Source of the DNA: Buddleja alternifolia
Taxonomy: Eukaryota > Streptophyta > Magnoliopsida > Lamiales > Scrophulariaceae
Length of the DNA: 64,000 nucleotides
NCBI GenBank assembly: GCA_019426215.1
Contig: CM033393.1
Span: 9,210,046-9,274,045 of the forward strand
Direction: 5' to 3'
Shown here: positions 34,059 through 47,080 of the stretch, piece after piece
Position numbering within the stretch: position 1 is the first letter of the stretch
Layout of the letters: each line of letters starts with the position of its first letter
Position numbers and translations under genes: made by a program
Notes under the pieces: generated by a model
Databases searched by the model: none
Told to the model about the DNA's origin: nothing
What the model saw: the letters and a program-made list of their open reading frames with translations, nothing else

Positions 34059-34450
34059 ATGACCCGCTCTTCTAACGAGCCTCTATACAATTTTGAGCCG
34101 GAGATAGAGCGTGTTCTTCGATCTAGTAGACGCGCTCGAGAAATGGCCGACAATCTAAATCCAAATGGGAATTTTCCCGACATAAATCTCCCGGAAAACA
34201 GGGAATGGTTGCAAAATCTATTCCAAGCTATGCAACCGGCACCTCCTCAAAGACTTCCATCGGTCCGGGAAAGTCTACCTCCAAGGGTCCACACTATACC
34301 GGGGCCCGTAGTCTTTCCAAATTTCTTTGCACCAAATTATCACATTCCGTCACACATCTTTAGCATGGTGCAAAGCGAACCCTTCTATGGAGAGCCCCAT
34401 GAATCACCTCATGAGCATTTGGAGACTTTAGACGATACTCTCATGACTAC
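34059..34450 (+). pseudogene. Partial second copy of Athila-A gag
   Basis: The first 131 codons match the gag at 28036 with very few base differences (for example cccgaaaac versus ccggaaaac). The copy stops abruptly after codons for DTLMTT at the junction with Copia-2 LTR DNA. The open frame runs a few dozen codons into LTR sequence by chance. It is a truncated remnant of a second internal region. Confidence 0.9.
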
Positions 34451-35995
34451 ACGCCTAGGTGTTACACGCCTCCCTCTCCGAAAAAATAGGAGAGAGGCGT
34501 GTATACATGTATGTATATATGTATATTTCTTTTTTCTTTTATTCTCTCTCCACAATTAGTTGGACTCCTTTCCAACTAATTAGATATTATCATTCTAATA
34601 ATATCCTAACATATATCTTATAGGATCCTTCCTTATTAATTAGTTACCTTAACCAACTAAAGATCCTAGTAAATGTATTTTTAAAATATTAATATATATA
34701 TTTAACAAACTTGGTGAGCAAGATAAATCTTTCCACCAAATCCACATATACACATTACATACGCCACACGTGCACTTATGTGTGTATATATATATATATT
34801 ATTTTATTTTTCTTTCCCCTAATTAATTAATTAGTCCTTCCCAATTTAATATCCTTATATTAAATTATAGGACTATTAATTAACTAGTTAAATTAATTCC
34901 TTTTTCCTTTGATTAATTAACCCCACCATAATTCACAAAGAATTAAATAGCCAATAGGTAGTACACTAACTTATGTGTGTGAGCCCTCAGGCTCGTTGTC
35001 AAGCTAGTAATAAGTCCCCATAGGCAAGATTAATTATTCTAAATAATTAACTAGTCCTTAAATTAATTTCACCAAATTAATCCAAGGCACCTATTAGTCA
35101 TGGTTAGATGTCTAGCAACATCGTCACGAATACCAAGATGTCAACGATGAAAAGCAAATAGCATATCCGAGTTACGATCGTTATGTGAGTGGAATCCTTT
35201 ATCAATTTCTCGTCCATGGTCTAGGGTATGGCGACGATCGAACCCTAATAACCTTGGAAACTATGACTGTGTTGTGACATCTAATGATCCAGTCTTTTGA
35301 TCTGGGATCACCAATCCCTCTCAGAAAACAATCACTTTGACCAAAGGCTTTTCACGATCATTTAGATTCTCGAAACAGCAAAAAAAAATCCAGGTACTCA
35401 TGACACTGGATGAATCCCTCTTTGACTTGTTCCACTGTACTACCAGACTATACTCAACATACACTCCGTATGACTCTCCTGGAGTGCACGTGCATGTCAA
35501 AGCAGAGTGGGTAGTACCCTTTCAAAATGACATCTTAGGTCTAAGGATTAATGTCCCACTACGAAACTCAAGGACTCCATGTTCGACAGCACTAAATAGG
35601 AGTCCTTAAGCTGGGTCCTTCAATTCCATAATCCATTATGAATCTCCATACATGTATTCCCATTCAAGGCATCAACAATGGAATGCGTTGACCTCTAGAA
35701 AGAGTTACATGTATGAACAAGTCTTGACGAGGCCATGATATCCTATATCTCACAGCCTCTTTGACTTGGAACAATATTTAGGATTACTGTCTTTGAGAGC
35801 ATTCCATATGTTTTCCCTGACCGCCACCCCTAACCATATGTAATTCATGGGATCTTTATCTATACTATCAATAGTTATAACAATAAAGAAGCATACCATT
35901 AACAAAAAGATTCAATATATTTAAAACAAGACTGTCATAGTGTTTACATTTAATATGGCCGAGCCCAAAACAATTGGCTCGCCGGGCAACTAACA
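34451..35995 (-). repeat. Copia-2 left LTR, second segment
   Basis: It aligns with 62960 onward of the right LTR ('cacgcctccctctcc', 'ttcccaatttaatatcctta', 'ccatggtctagggtatggcg'). The LTR ends with 'aactaaca' at 35995. Bases 34454-34475 repeat the last 22 bp before Athila-A. The open frame at 35337-35609 has no coding support. Confidence 0.9.
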
Positions 35996-36012
35996 CTATC
36001 AATCTCCCACTT
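35996..36012 (-). promoter_or_regulatory. Copia-2 polypurine tract
   Basis: The minus strand reads AAGTGGGAGATTGATAG directly before the LTR start TGTTAG, the usual copia form. Confidence 0.85.
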
Positions 36013-36015
36013 GCC

Positions 36016-39000
36016 CTAGAGCCATTTTCCCTTGTACTTTAGTCCCATCATTTCCAGATGTTTTCCTAGTACACTTTGATTCAGAGCCTTGGTGAAGGGG
36101 TCTGCTACGTTTTTCGTCGAGTCGACTCATTCTACTCGAACATCTCCTCTTTATACTATCTCCCTTATGAGATGATATTGTCTTTGAATATGTTTATATC
36201 TTCGGTGAGACCTATGCTCTTTTGATAGAGCTATACCTCCGTTGTTATCACAATACAACAGTAACAGATTTACAATGGAGGGAACTACCTCCATCTCATG
36301 GACGAAGTTCCTCATCCAAACAACTTTCTTAGCCGCTTCAGCAACAGCTATATACTCAGCTTCCGCGGTGGATTCAGTTGTCATCTCCTGCTTGGAGCTC
36401 TTCCAGCTTACAGCTCCTCCATTAAGTATAAACACATATCCGGATATCGATTTAAAATCGTCTAAGTCCGACTGAAAACTAGAATCCATGTAGCATTCTA
36501 ATTCCAATTTTCCTCCGTCGTATACCAGAAAAAGATCTTGAGTACGTCTTAAGTACTTTAGAATCATCTTTACCACAGTCCAGTGGTCCTCCCCTGGATT
36601 CGACTGGAACCGGCTAGCCATGTTAAGTGCATAAGCCACATCCGGTCTAGTACATAGCATAGTATACATAATGCTACCTATCGCCGAAGCATATGGAATC
36701 CGTGACATTCTTTTTCTTTCCTCGAGTGTCCTTGGTGACATCGATTTAGTGAGATGGATTCCATAACCAGCTGGAAGAAATCTTCTTTTGGAATCTCCTA
36801 CACTAAATCTATTCAAGATTCGTTCTATGTACTTAGATTGGGAGAGTCCTAGCAACCTACTATCCCTTTCTTGGTATATCTTCATACCAAGATGTTTCTC
36901 CCATATCTTTCATTGAAAATTGGGTCGACAGCCAACCCTTCGTTGATTGTAACATTCCTATATCATTTTCAATGAGAAGAATGTCATCAACGTAGAGTAT
37001 CAAGAAACTTATGGCTCTCCCACTAACTTTCTTGTATAAACATGGTTCAAAACCATTCTTGAAGTAGCCATATTCTTTTACAGCTTCATCAAATCTCAAA
37101 TTCCAGCCTCGGGAAGCTTGCTTCAATCCATAAATGGATCTTTGCAGCTTGCACACCTTGTGCTCGCTGCCACTGGATGTGAAGCCCTCCGGTTGTTCCA
37201 TATAAATTTCATCATCAATGTTTCCATTGAGGAAAGCCGTTTTCATATCCATTTGCCAAATCTGATAATCGAGATGCGCAGATATAGCCATTATAATCCT
37301 AATTGACTTGGTTATAGCGACTGGCGAAAAAGTCTCCTCATAGTCAATTCCTTGCCTATGAGTATAATCCTTCGCCACCAAGCGAGCCTTAAAGGTAGTA
37401 ACCTCTCCATCTACTCCTAACTTATGTTTGTATACCCATTTGCAACCAATGGCTTTAATGTCAGGTGGTGGGTCTACCAAGGTCCAAACCTTGTTGAAGC
37501 ACATGGATTCAATTCCAGATTCCATGGCTTCAGACCATTTCCCCGAATCCTTATCAGACATTGCCTCATCATAAGATGTTGGATCTTCATCCAATATGAG
37601 GTTCTCGTTCTTACTTTTCAGCAAAAGGCCATAGTACTTCTCAAGCAGTCTCGAGATCCTTTCGGATGTGGTTCATCTTTCTCCTCATTCACTGCCAGTA
37701 GTGTTCGTGTTTCTTAAGTTTCCTCAAGTTCTATCACTCTATCTATGCTCCTACTAGAGAGTTGCTTCTCCAGGAACACAGCATTCCTTGAAACAATTAC
37801 CTTTTGTTCCAAGGTGTGATAGAAATAGTACCCATAGGACTCCAACCCACAAACCTACAAAAGGTAGATTTTGAATCTAACTTATCTCCCACGAGATGCT
37901 TGATATGAGCAGCACATCCCCATACTTTTAGGTATTTGTATGAGGGTGATTTTTTGTGACATATATTATAAGGCACTTCAAGTACACTCCTTGATGGCAA
38001 TCTATTCAATAGATAAGCCTCCGTCTCCAAGGCATAGCCCCAGAGGTATGTCGGTAAATCTGTGGACAACATCATTGACCGAACCATGTCCATCAATGTG
38101 CGGGTTCTCCACTCACACACACCATTTAATTGTGGCATTCCAGGCGGTGTCCATTGATAGAGACTCCCATTCTCTTTCAAGTAATCCAAGAACTCGCCGG
38201 ATAAGTATTCTCCTCCTCGATCAGATCGAAGGGTTTTAATACTTTTACCGGTTTGTTTCTCTACTTCATCTTTGAATTCTTTGAACTTATCAAAGGCCTC
38301 AGATTTGTACTTAATAAGATACAAATAACCATACCTAGAATAATCTTCGGTAAAGGTTATGAAGTAAGAATAGTTTCCTAATGCACTAACACTGAAAGGT
38401 CCACACACATCTGTGTGAACTAGCTCAAGCAAATCCTTGGCACGTTCCATTTGACCTCCAAATGGTGACTTTGTCATTTTACCTTTCAAACAAGATTCAC
38501 AAGTCCATAGTTCCTCTTCTTCATCAAGCTCGAGTAAACTTGACAACTTGCGAACCCTATCCTTAGGTGCATGACCAAGTCTAGCATGCCAGATTTGTGC
38601 ATTAGGTCAATCATCAGATTTACGCTTTCCCGTGTTTATTGTTTGAACAACAAGAGAATTAGTATACGGGTAAGCATAATTTATTGTTATACCTGCATGC
38701 TCTCATGATTAATTTAGAACCATAAAACATTGAACAAATACCATTATTTATATTAAAAGAAAAACCTTCTTTGTCTAATACAGAAATAGAAATAAGGTTC
38801 TTAATCAATCCGGGAACATAGTAAACATTCTTTTAAATAAACCTAGTACTATCCTCAAGAACTAAAACAACGTTTCCAACAACCTTTGCAGCGACAGACG
38901 CTCCATTAGCCATTCTTAGGACCATGTCCCCGTCATCTAGCTCTTTGCTTCTGGACAGCACTTGTAAGTCATTGCAAAGGTGAGTACCACAGCCGGTGTC

Positions 39001-39459
39001 AAACAGCCAAGACGCATGGTTAATCGACAAATTAACCTCATCAATAAACACACGTTATTTGTGGCTTTTGAAGGCAGCAGGACAATCCTTGCTCAAGTGC
39101 TCCATCCCATGGCAATGAGGGCAATCACCCTTTGGCGTTTTGTCTCCAAATTTTCTCTCCAACTCATCAACGATATGCTTGGCTAGTTTGATCTTTCCAT
39201 ATCTCTCAATCATATGATCAAACATCATAGAAAATATGAAAGATCGAACATAAGCCTTATCATTGATTTGCTTTGTCCAGTACTCCAAAGTAGGAGCACG
39301 AGTTGCAGGTTTAGGTCTAGGCAGGATTTCTTCTTTGACTGTATAGTCAAGACTCTTAACCCTGAGATACACGTCTAGAGCCAAATGCCAATAGGTGTAT
39401 TTCGAGCCATCAAACTTGTTTCTTTTGAGAATCCATAGACAAGTATAAATGATATACAT
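36016..39459 (-). pseudogene. Copia-2 gag-pol polyprotein, decayed
   Basis: In order: a shortened gag (39459-39055) in which the capsid C-terminal part is lost and the CPHCHGMEHLSKDC zinc knuckle follows directly. Protease comes next (39051-38833) with FDTGCGTHLC intact, then a gag-pre-integrase remnant. Integrase (38546-37797) has CESCLKGK, HTDVCGP, LRSDRGGEY and NGVCEWRTRT, which keep the DDE residues. RT (37624-36860) has CKWVYKHKL, QMDMKTAFLNG, SIYGLKQA and the LYVDDILL box. RNase H (36885-36016) has TRPDVAYAL, ESTAEAEYIA and YCDNNGGIALS, and ends near NVADPFTKAL. Two stops before the last block and frame breaks between domains inactivate it. The domain order is that of copia. Confidence 0.92.
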
Positions 39460-39718
39460 GATAATATTGTGTAAAATGCGATAAACAAAAGACGACCATT
39501 AGCATTCAGTTCTAACATATATTCACATGCAATTTTAGGAATTTTAAATATACATGTGTTTTCCCACTTAAATTTACGAAATCCATCACCCCAAATTGAC
39601 AGAATACAGGAAATTCAAAATCTCTAGTGGGCTCTAGCGTCAAATGCCCCAACCTCATCCCACAACTGATGGTCAATGGGCGGCGACATTGAACAGGCAC
39701 GACGACCCCATTCACATC
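39460..39718 (-). other. Copia-2 leader, part left of CACTA-3
   Basis: Non-coding DNA between gag and the CACTA-3 insertion. It joins to 48201 once the element and one ATC copy are removed. Confidence 0.7.
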
Positions 39719-39726
39719 CACTACTA

Positions 39727-40045
39727 TAGAAAAGGCCTATTACAGCGGTTGTAACCGCTGTAATAGGCAACATTGTAATAGTCTTAGACCTATTACAGCG
39801 GTTAAAAACCGTTGTAATAGTGTCAGTTTTTTTTTTCTCAAATCCTATTACAGCAATTCTGGACAAGACCGCTTGAATAGGTTTACTCTATTACAACAGT
39901 TCTGCCTAGGACTGCTGTAATAGGTTTACTTTATTACATCGGTTCTGTCCAGAACCGCTGTAATAGGTTTTACGAATTTTATTATTTAATTTATTTTTGA
40001 CCATATTACAACGGTTCTGATGTGAACCGTTGTAATTGATATCCC
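39727..40045. repeat. CACTA-3 left subterminal hairpins, six units
   Basis: Six consecutive inverted pairs of the form CTATTACAGCGGTT / AACCGCTGTAATAGG start within ten bases of the terminal repeat. Stems differ by single changes, and loop sequences such as CTGTCCAG and GCCTAG vary freely. Bases 40046-40497 that follow are AT-rich with no gene. Confidence 0.88.
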
Positions 40046-40499
40046 CCCCCTACTAGCTAGTTTGGAACCTTCCTGTACAATATATATTCAATAAACCAAA
40101 ACAAAACTAATCTCTACACAGTAAAACTAATTCAACATAAACCACAAAAACCCAAAACTTCAACATAACCAATTCTTTCCTCCAACAAATGGGATCACGT
40201 GTTAATTTACAATCAACTAATTAAATTACTCACAATTTAAATACAACAAATCAAATCACATTTTACAACAAGTCACAATGTACAAAAAATACATTACCTA
40301 ATTTCTAAGGAGCAGCTAAGAAAATGTATTGTACCACTTCGCAGCGTACTTCATCAATTTGCTCTTGAGTATAGAAGGATTGTGAATCATGAAAGTATTG
40401 CAAGATATATATAGAGATTGCAAAACCCAAATGACGTTTCAGTTACATACCAAAGATTTAATAACTTCAAAAGGGAAAGAAATTAAGTATTAATTAGGA

Positions 40500-43352
40500 T
40501 TATACATACTGTTATTGGAATTATAGATTGTCCGTGGCTAATAACCTCCTTCATGAATCTCATAACAAAGTAGCCACAATCCACCTCATTTGTCTGCCAG
40601 GGGCACTACAAAAGTAATCAAAGTTGTATTTAAACACTAACTTCTATACAAATAATTAATCTCTTGAAACTAGAAAACGTTAACCTTTATTTTAATCCAA
40701 CTACAGGCCTTGTTTTTGGATTTCTTGAAATGATTGTTGCGATTTGCACAAAATATGAGCACAAACCTATAAAAAAATGAACAAAACAAGAAAATATGTC
40801 AAAAACAAGCAATTATGTGAAATCTAGGAAGATATATACACTTTAAAAAAATATAATGGATACATTGATTGATTGAAAAACTTACTGATTGATTTTTTCT
40901 GTCATCTCATCTCTGTAATCCGGCTCACCATGCAAATAATCCAGATAGTAAACGACCTCTTGAAATGGATCAATCGCAAGCAACAACCAATGTCCCCTAA
41001 AAAGCATTCAAAAGATAAGTTCAAAATTTGTTTTCTGTAACTAGTTTTACTAATTAAAGTTGAGTCTTTAGTAGCTCATCCGGTGTTGTAAAGTGCAAGA
41101 AATAACTTATTTATTTGTGCACTCTGTATCATAGCACGTGCCATGTACTACACTTGTTCAGTTTGCTTGTCTGTTCCCGCAGATATGGAATGTGGGCTAA
41201 GGAATCCGAAAAAAACTTCTTTCCCTTCGGGGACCACGTAATTAACGCACAAAAACCTAAATTGAGCATAAAAATAAATTTCGAGTAACGAAAATAATCA
41301 TAGTTTAGATGCAATAAAATAATTTAAAAAGTTACTTTATGTATGCTTTAATGAGAGAGGCTCCTATCTCTTCTTGACGCAGAAGGTGACAAATCTTCTC
41401 CTTCCCAATATACTCTGGGAATGCAAATTTCATAATTCTTTCCTCGATGTCTATAGTGATCTGGTCATTAATAGACATCTTGTTCGTGTACTTTCCCAGA
41501 AATAAAAGGTCATTAGGGAGTCCATCTAGTACAAGGTCTGCACATCTGTCACCTTCACGTGCATGCTTGGCCACTGGAGGTTTTGGTTTGACAGCTGACT
41601 GCTTCGACGTCCCTTATTTCTGGTTTTCAGATGATTTGGATGGTCCAAGAGACTGTTTAAGCAAAGAAAATAAAACATGAATGTTACACACCAAAGTATA
41701 TTTGGTAACCTTAAACAATTGTTATAATTTATTAATGACTAGTTATTAATTACATACCAGTGCATCGGTGACAATGACAAGACTCGCTGGTCAAGCAACA
41801 AAGGTACCCAAAGCACTAGAAATGGTGAGCACTTCATCATTGAAAGGGACGGGTAGGGGTGTATCCGCCTTAACTGCAGTGTCAATGTGCACTTTCACAA
41901 AGTTGGTGGCTAATGGACGGTTGTGAAGTATTCTATCAATCATCACTCGATTGTACATCTGTCCTTTAGCCACCACACGATATGACGGTGATGAAAGTGC
42001 TAATTGACATGGAGCTATAACCTACATATATATATAAATAAATATATATATAAATATATATACAACATTATATTCGAAAGTTTTGTGTGATTTACAAAAA
42101 TAGAGAGCTGCAAGTTACATGATCAATAAACAAGCTCAAATCATTGCCTCAGGAAGCATCTTAACTGGTTCTGGACAGCTATCTTTCAAAGAAATCACCC
42201 CATCTTCATGTGGCTGAAGCAATTTAGGCACTTCCAAATCATCAATCCTGTAATTATACATTTAAAAAATAAAAAAAATTAGTGAACTTAGTTCTTTCAA
42301 TAGTATTTCAAAACAAACATACAACACATTATAAAGTTAAAATTGCAAATTACTCACCATTTCATTCACTACTCTTCTAACATTCTCGTTATCAATTTCA
42401 TTTGATTTATCGGAACACGCAATCCTCCACACAAGTGCTCGTGTCACCTCTGTGCAATCGGACCCCACATCCCTTCTTCTATTAATCTATATTTTGATTA
42501 AAAAATATATATTTATTAACAAGGAATTTTTAATAAAAAAATTATAAGGATTCACTGCTAAATGAACTACGTACCTCAATTTGCTCCACAGGAGCATGTC
42601 CAAGACGTGATCTTCGGTGAGGATGTTCAGGTTCCTATGCTCTTTCCTGATTTTCCTTATTTAGTTTCTGTTTATTACATAATCAAATTATTAGTTAAAT
42701 ATAAACGCAATAACCAACAAATGAAACTGTAAATTAAAATGACTAGCTACCTGAAACTCTTCACTTAGGCGAAGATATTCAAATGCCATCAAATCGGCTC
42801 GAGGTATCTCATATTGTGAGGGTGGGTTGTGATTAATGTTTCCATCATCATCTCGCACCCACACTCTACTCAAGTAGCTCCTGAAGTTACATGCTAGCTT
42901 CCCAGCTTCTGCTAGTACGTACTTTTGTCTACTTTCTTCAATATCAAATGCCAACTACAAAAAACAAACACCAAAGTATATATGAAATTATAATTTAGAG
43001 AAAATTAAATCAACAAAAAATACATTAACACTTAGAAATATGATAATATCCAAATTACCTTTGTTTCATCCCAAATGTTTATTTTTATTGGTGACGGGAC
43101 TTTTCTCCAATCACTGATGGTAATCGACACCTTCTGCCGAGCCAAGACTCCCATATGACCAACAAATGTTGATTTGTTTGGTTCAACTGCTTTGCCTCTG
43201 TTATTCCAGCCGACAGGTAGCCTTATGCCTTTACTTCTGGCATTGATAACTTTTTCCATAGCCGTGACACCTCTCTGTATCTCCTTTTCCGAACGACTAT
43301 CTAATCTATATACATCATCTTCAGGAAAACTACCAGCAGGATCTGAAGCCAT
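40500..43352 (-). pseudogene. CACTA-3 second gene: Transposase_24-like start, DUF8039-like, Ulp1-like peptidase
   Basis: Exons read leftwards from ATG at 43352 (MASDPAGSFPEDDVYR), then 42954-42740, a remnant near 42130-42250, the DUF8039-like block (41976-41791), 41574-41332, 41300-41060, 41000-40900, 40745-40685 and 40615-40500. The C-terminal blocks show a peptidase triad: His in GHWLLL (codon 40990-40992), Asp in YYLDY (40939-40941) and Cys in VDCGYFVM (40576-40578). The preceding CPWQTNE is intact, unlike CACTA-2. A splice acceptor (tgtag before TGCCCC) and a donor (AAG then GTTAAC-like) are visible. A stop in the DUF8039-like block and loss of much of the coiled-coil piece argue that the whole protein is not made. 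Confidence 0.68.
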
Positions 43353-43539
43353 CGACCTACAAAAGTTAGATTCATATAAATTTGACAGATTTATTTGGCA
43401 ATAATAATTTTAAAATATAAGTAATAAATACAGAAGTGAGATTCATTCCCATTATTCTAGAAAAAATTGGCAAAGTAACGGCGCAAAAAATTGTAACAAG
43501 TTCTCGACTTAATCTTCCCCCAAACTTGCAACCACAACA

Positions 43540-43645
43540 AACCCAGTAATTACAAATATTGATCACCAGTTGGATCACGTAAATCACATAAAACTACAAA
43601 TAAAGTATCATTTAATAAATACTGATCACCAGTTGGATCATTGTA
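43540..43645. repeat. GATCACCAGTTGGATCA repeats between CACTA-3 genes
   Basis: Two copies of the repeat family seen at 4680-5085 lie in the space between the two genes, followed by AT-rich DNA to about 43800 with no gene. Confidence 0.75.
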
Positions 43646-43718
43646 CCCTAAACCACAAAATAACCACAATTTAATCCCAAATTAAACGTAATTAACCCCC
43701 AACTAACCCAAATTAACC

Positions 43719-46700
43719 CTAAATTAAGGCAAATCTCAAGAATATAATTTTTCTAGCAACTAAGTATAAATATTGAGAAAGAAATAAGTGTATCATACAA
43801 TTATGAAATAAGTTCAAATACCTTTCATCGTTTTCTTTTTGTCGTTGGCTTAGCAGTCTTTTGCTTCCCATTGGTACGACCATTTTTTTAGTACGCCAAC
43901 GAACTGATAGATTAATCCATATTCCCTCTTGGTGATCTTGTTGCATATACAATTCATCATCACTTATATCCATGTCATCTTCACTATCCATTGATTGTGA
44001 ATCACCTAAGATAGGATTTTCTCCATCATCTTCACTTTCTTCATAATCATCATCAATACAAGTATTTTTGTTTGCCGATAAAACAATGGACCACCTCTTA
44101 TTAATAGGATCGGTGACAAAAAGCACTTTCTTAGCTTGAGGTGCCAAAATGAAAGGTTCATCTTTGTATCCCACCCTTTCAAGGTCTACTCGAGTGAAGC
44201 TTATTTCACTATTATCGACACCATTTTTATTGTCAACCCACCTACATTCAAATACAGGCACCCAAAACCAACTATAATCAAGCTCCTATATACGTTCAAT
44301 CACCCATAATATGATAAATCGGCATAGATAGGTTTATTATCTTTCGCACTTGAGATATGCATTGCTTGAGCTACAAGACTCACCCCCCTATTCTGCATTG
44401 TACTTCGTTCATCTTGGTCTTTCGTATAAAATGTGCGACCATTTATACGATAACCTGAATAACAAAATACTAGTCTGCCCGGACCCATTGACAGCCGTGT
44501 CAATTTATCTAAAACTGAAAGTGGATTCTCTTTTTGTTTCTCTTCAATATGCTTTCGGAACAAATCAATGAAACTCTTGTTACGCTCTCTTGAAGTCCAG
44601 CTCTCATTTTTAATTGGATTGAATCTCCTAAGTTGGTTCTTATGGTCTTCAACATATGGGTCAACCTCATCGGTGTTGTGGAGCACATACAGGTGTGCCT
44701 GCTCCCTTTGTGTAATTGGAACACTAACTAATTGCTTTCCAATTACGCTTTTTCCTTATGTTCTCCCTCCCACAACATGAGACTTTGGAAGCTCTGCAAT
44801 ATTAGAATCTGCCAGATACTCTAAGAAAAATGTAATAGCTTCATCAACTATGTACCGTTCAACAATGCAACACTCCGGTCGACTACGATTTTTCACGTAG
44901 CCTTTAATACCTTCATATAACGCTCAGCGGGATACATAGATCTTATAAAAGTCGGTGCACATAGTTGTGTCTCTCTAACCAAGTGAATAGGTAGGTGAGT
45001 CATTATATCAAAAAAAGTAGGTGGAAAATACATCTCAAGCTCACACAAAGTGATGACAATTTGTTTCTGAAGTGCAGGAAATTGTTTAGGATCAAACACC
45101 TTGCTCCACATTGCTTTGAAGAAGAAACAGAATCTAGTTATCGTGTCTTTCACCTTTTTTGGTCAAATGGCCCGTATAGCAATTGGTAGCAAATGATCCA
45201 TGATTACATGACAATAGGGAGTTTTCATGTGCTTTAGCTTCAAGTCCTTCATTGATACAAGACTGCTAATGTTTCAAGAATACCCTTTTGGAACTTGCAC
45301 TCTATTAAGAAACTCACATAATGCAATTTTGTCTTTCTTGGATAGAGTGTGAGCTGCTGGAGGCAAATATGTACGTTTCCCCTTATTTGTTGGTGCCAAT
45401 TTACCTCTTATCTTCATTTCAACCAAGTCTAACCTTGCCTTTACACCATCTTTTATCTTTCCGGGCACATTTAGAAGTGTACCAATGACACTATCAAATA
45501 CATTTTTCTCAATATGCATAATATCAAGAACATGTCTAACATGTAACGACGTCCAATACGGCAACTCAAAGAAAATTGACCTTTTTTTCCACCCAGTTTT
45601 TGTAAGGCCACCAGCAAAAGTCTTTCCAAATTTGACCTCCAAGTCTTTCACATTCTCAAACACTTCTTCACCAGTCAAGCATTTAGGAGCTCGACCTTCT
45701 TCTATATTCCCATTGAAAGCTTTTGTCCATCGACGATATCCATGGTTCCGATTTAGCCATCACCGATGCCCTTGAAATGCATATTTCTGAGAGTGCATCA
45801 ATCGATATTGATCTGTACTCTTGACACATATGGGGCATCCACATTGGCCATGTACACCATATCCCTCGAGGTTTGCTCTTGCCGGAAAATCATTGATTGT
45901 TACAAATAGATGACTCTGAGGTTGAAATTTTCTTCTCTGAACCCGTCATATACTTGAATACCGATCTCCCACAACACCTTCAAATCCTCAATTAAAGGAG
46001 CCAAGTAGACATCTATATCGTTTCCAGGTTGTTTCGGCTCAGAAATGAGAATAGGCATCATTATATGCACTCGCTTCATGCATCTCGATGGGGGAAGGTT
46101 GTAGATCATCAAAATCACCGGTCATGTACTATGTGAGCTACTTTGCAAGCCGTGAGGGTTCATGCCATCTGTAGCCAATACAAGGCGCAGGTTTTTTGAT
46201 TCTTCACCAAATTCAGGGAAATCATCATCAATCTTTTTCAACTGGGGAGAATCTGAGGGGTGTCAAATCTTGTCATCTTCAATCCTTTCTTCAAGCCTTC
46301 TATCAGCATGTCATGTCAAGTCCTTGGCTAACTCTTCACTACTGTGCATGCGCTTAAATCGTGGTATTATGCGCAAATACCACATGGTTTTGACAGGAGC
46401 CGATCCATTCTTCTTGTACCGTGAGGCGCCACATTTCGGACCGGCCTTCAATGATGCATAGTCAAATCTAAACAATATGCAATCATTGAGACAGGCATGT
46501 TTCCTCTCATATCCCATGCCAATTGAGGTTAACATCCGTTTAGCATCATAAGTATGATTAGGTAACACATTATCCTCGGGTAGCATGCTTTTTAATAGAA
46601 CAAGTAAGTCTGTAAAATACTTATCACTCGACCCATTGTTGGCTTTTAACTTGTATAGGTTTAGGACTGCTTTCATTCTTGTGAATTTACTACCACTATA

Positions 46701-47080
46701 CAATGGTGTTTTTGAATCACTTGTCAAATTGTCAAACATTTTAGGACAATGTCGCAAATCCTCCTCAATCACATCTGTCATCTCCTCAAATCATTCATGT
46801 GGAAATCCTGTGATGGATATGATGTACCACCCAAATCATCTGACGTGACACTGCTTTCACCGTGTCTTGTCCAACGTGTGTAGCTTTTATCAATTTCATT
46901 ACACACCATATGATCTTCCAACTCATGTGGACTAATTCTCTTTCCAAAACAACAACGTAAACACGGGCTAGTGATCCTAGTTCGATCTGGTGCATGCTCA
47001 ACCGCAAACTTGATGAACTCTTTCACCCCTTTCTCATACTGTTCTGACATACGATTCGCTAAAATCCAACTTCGATCCAT
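43719..47080 (-). pseudogene. CACTA-3 TNP2-like transposase with N-terminal Transpos_assoc domain
   Basis: ATG at 47080 opens a Transpos_assoc domain (MDRSWILANRMS, TSPCLRCCFGKRIS, RHGE). TNP2 blocks follow at 46781-46311 (LLVLLKSMLPEDNVLPN, CGASRYKKNGSAPVK) and 46118-45900 (SEPKQPGNDIDVYLAP). DUF4218-like blocks lie at 45678-45274 and 45153-44893, a middle piece at 44686-44300 and the DUF4216-like end at 44261-43719. Several frame changes and stops separate the blocks (for example between 46311 and 46118), so this copy is not functional as it stands. The family's TNP2 carries out strand cleavage at the CACTA ends. Confidence 0.85.

Larger units (their letters stand above)
25937..34450 (+). 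mobile_element. Athila-A: non-autonomous Athila-type Ty3/gypsy element (gag-protease only), with an extra partial internal copy
   Basis: The order is LTR (25937-27873), tRNA-Asp-type primer site, gag-protease ORF, non-coding 3' region, polypurine tract, LTR (31963-33899), then a second primer site and a partial gag up to 34450. RT, RNase H, integrase and the env-position ORF present in Athila-B are absent. The two LTRs are both 1937 bp and differ at about 25 sites by eye. A 22-bp stretch of the target is repeated on both sides (25915-25936 and 34454-34475), not the 5 bp expected of integrase. Confidence 0.9.

Noticed and set aside
35337..35609. 90-aa open frame
   Set aside because: It lies wholly inside an LTR and the matching part of the other LTR does not keep it as a gene.
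39727..40045. Regularly spaced repeats that look like a CRISPR array
   Set aside because: The repeats are inverted pairs at a CACTA end, in a plant genome, with no leader or cas genes. They fit subterminal transposon repeats.
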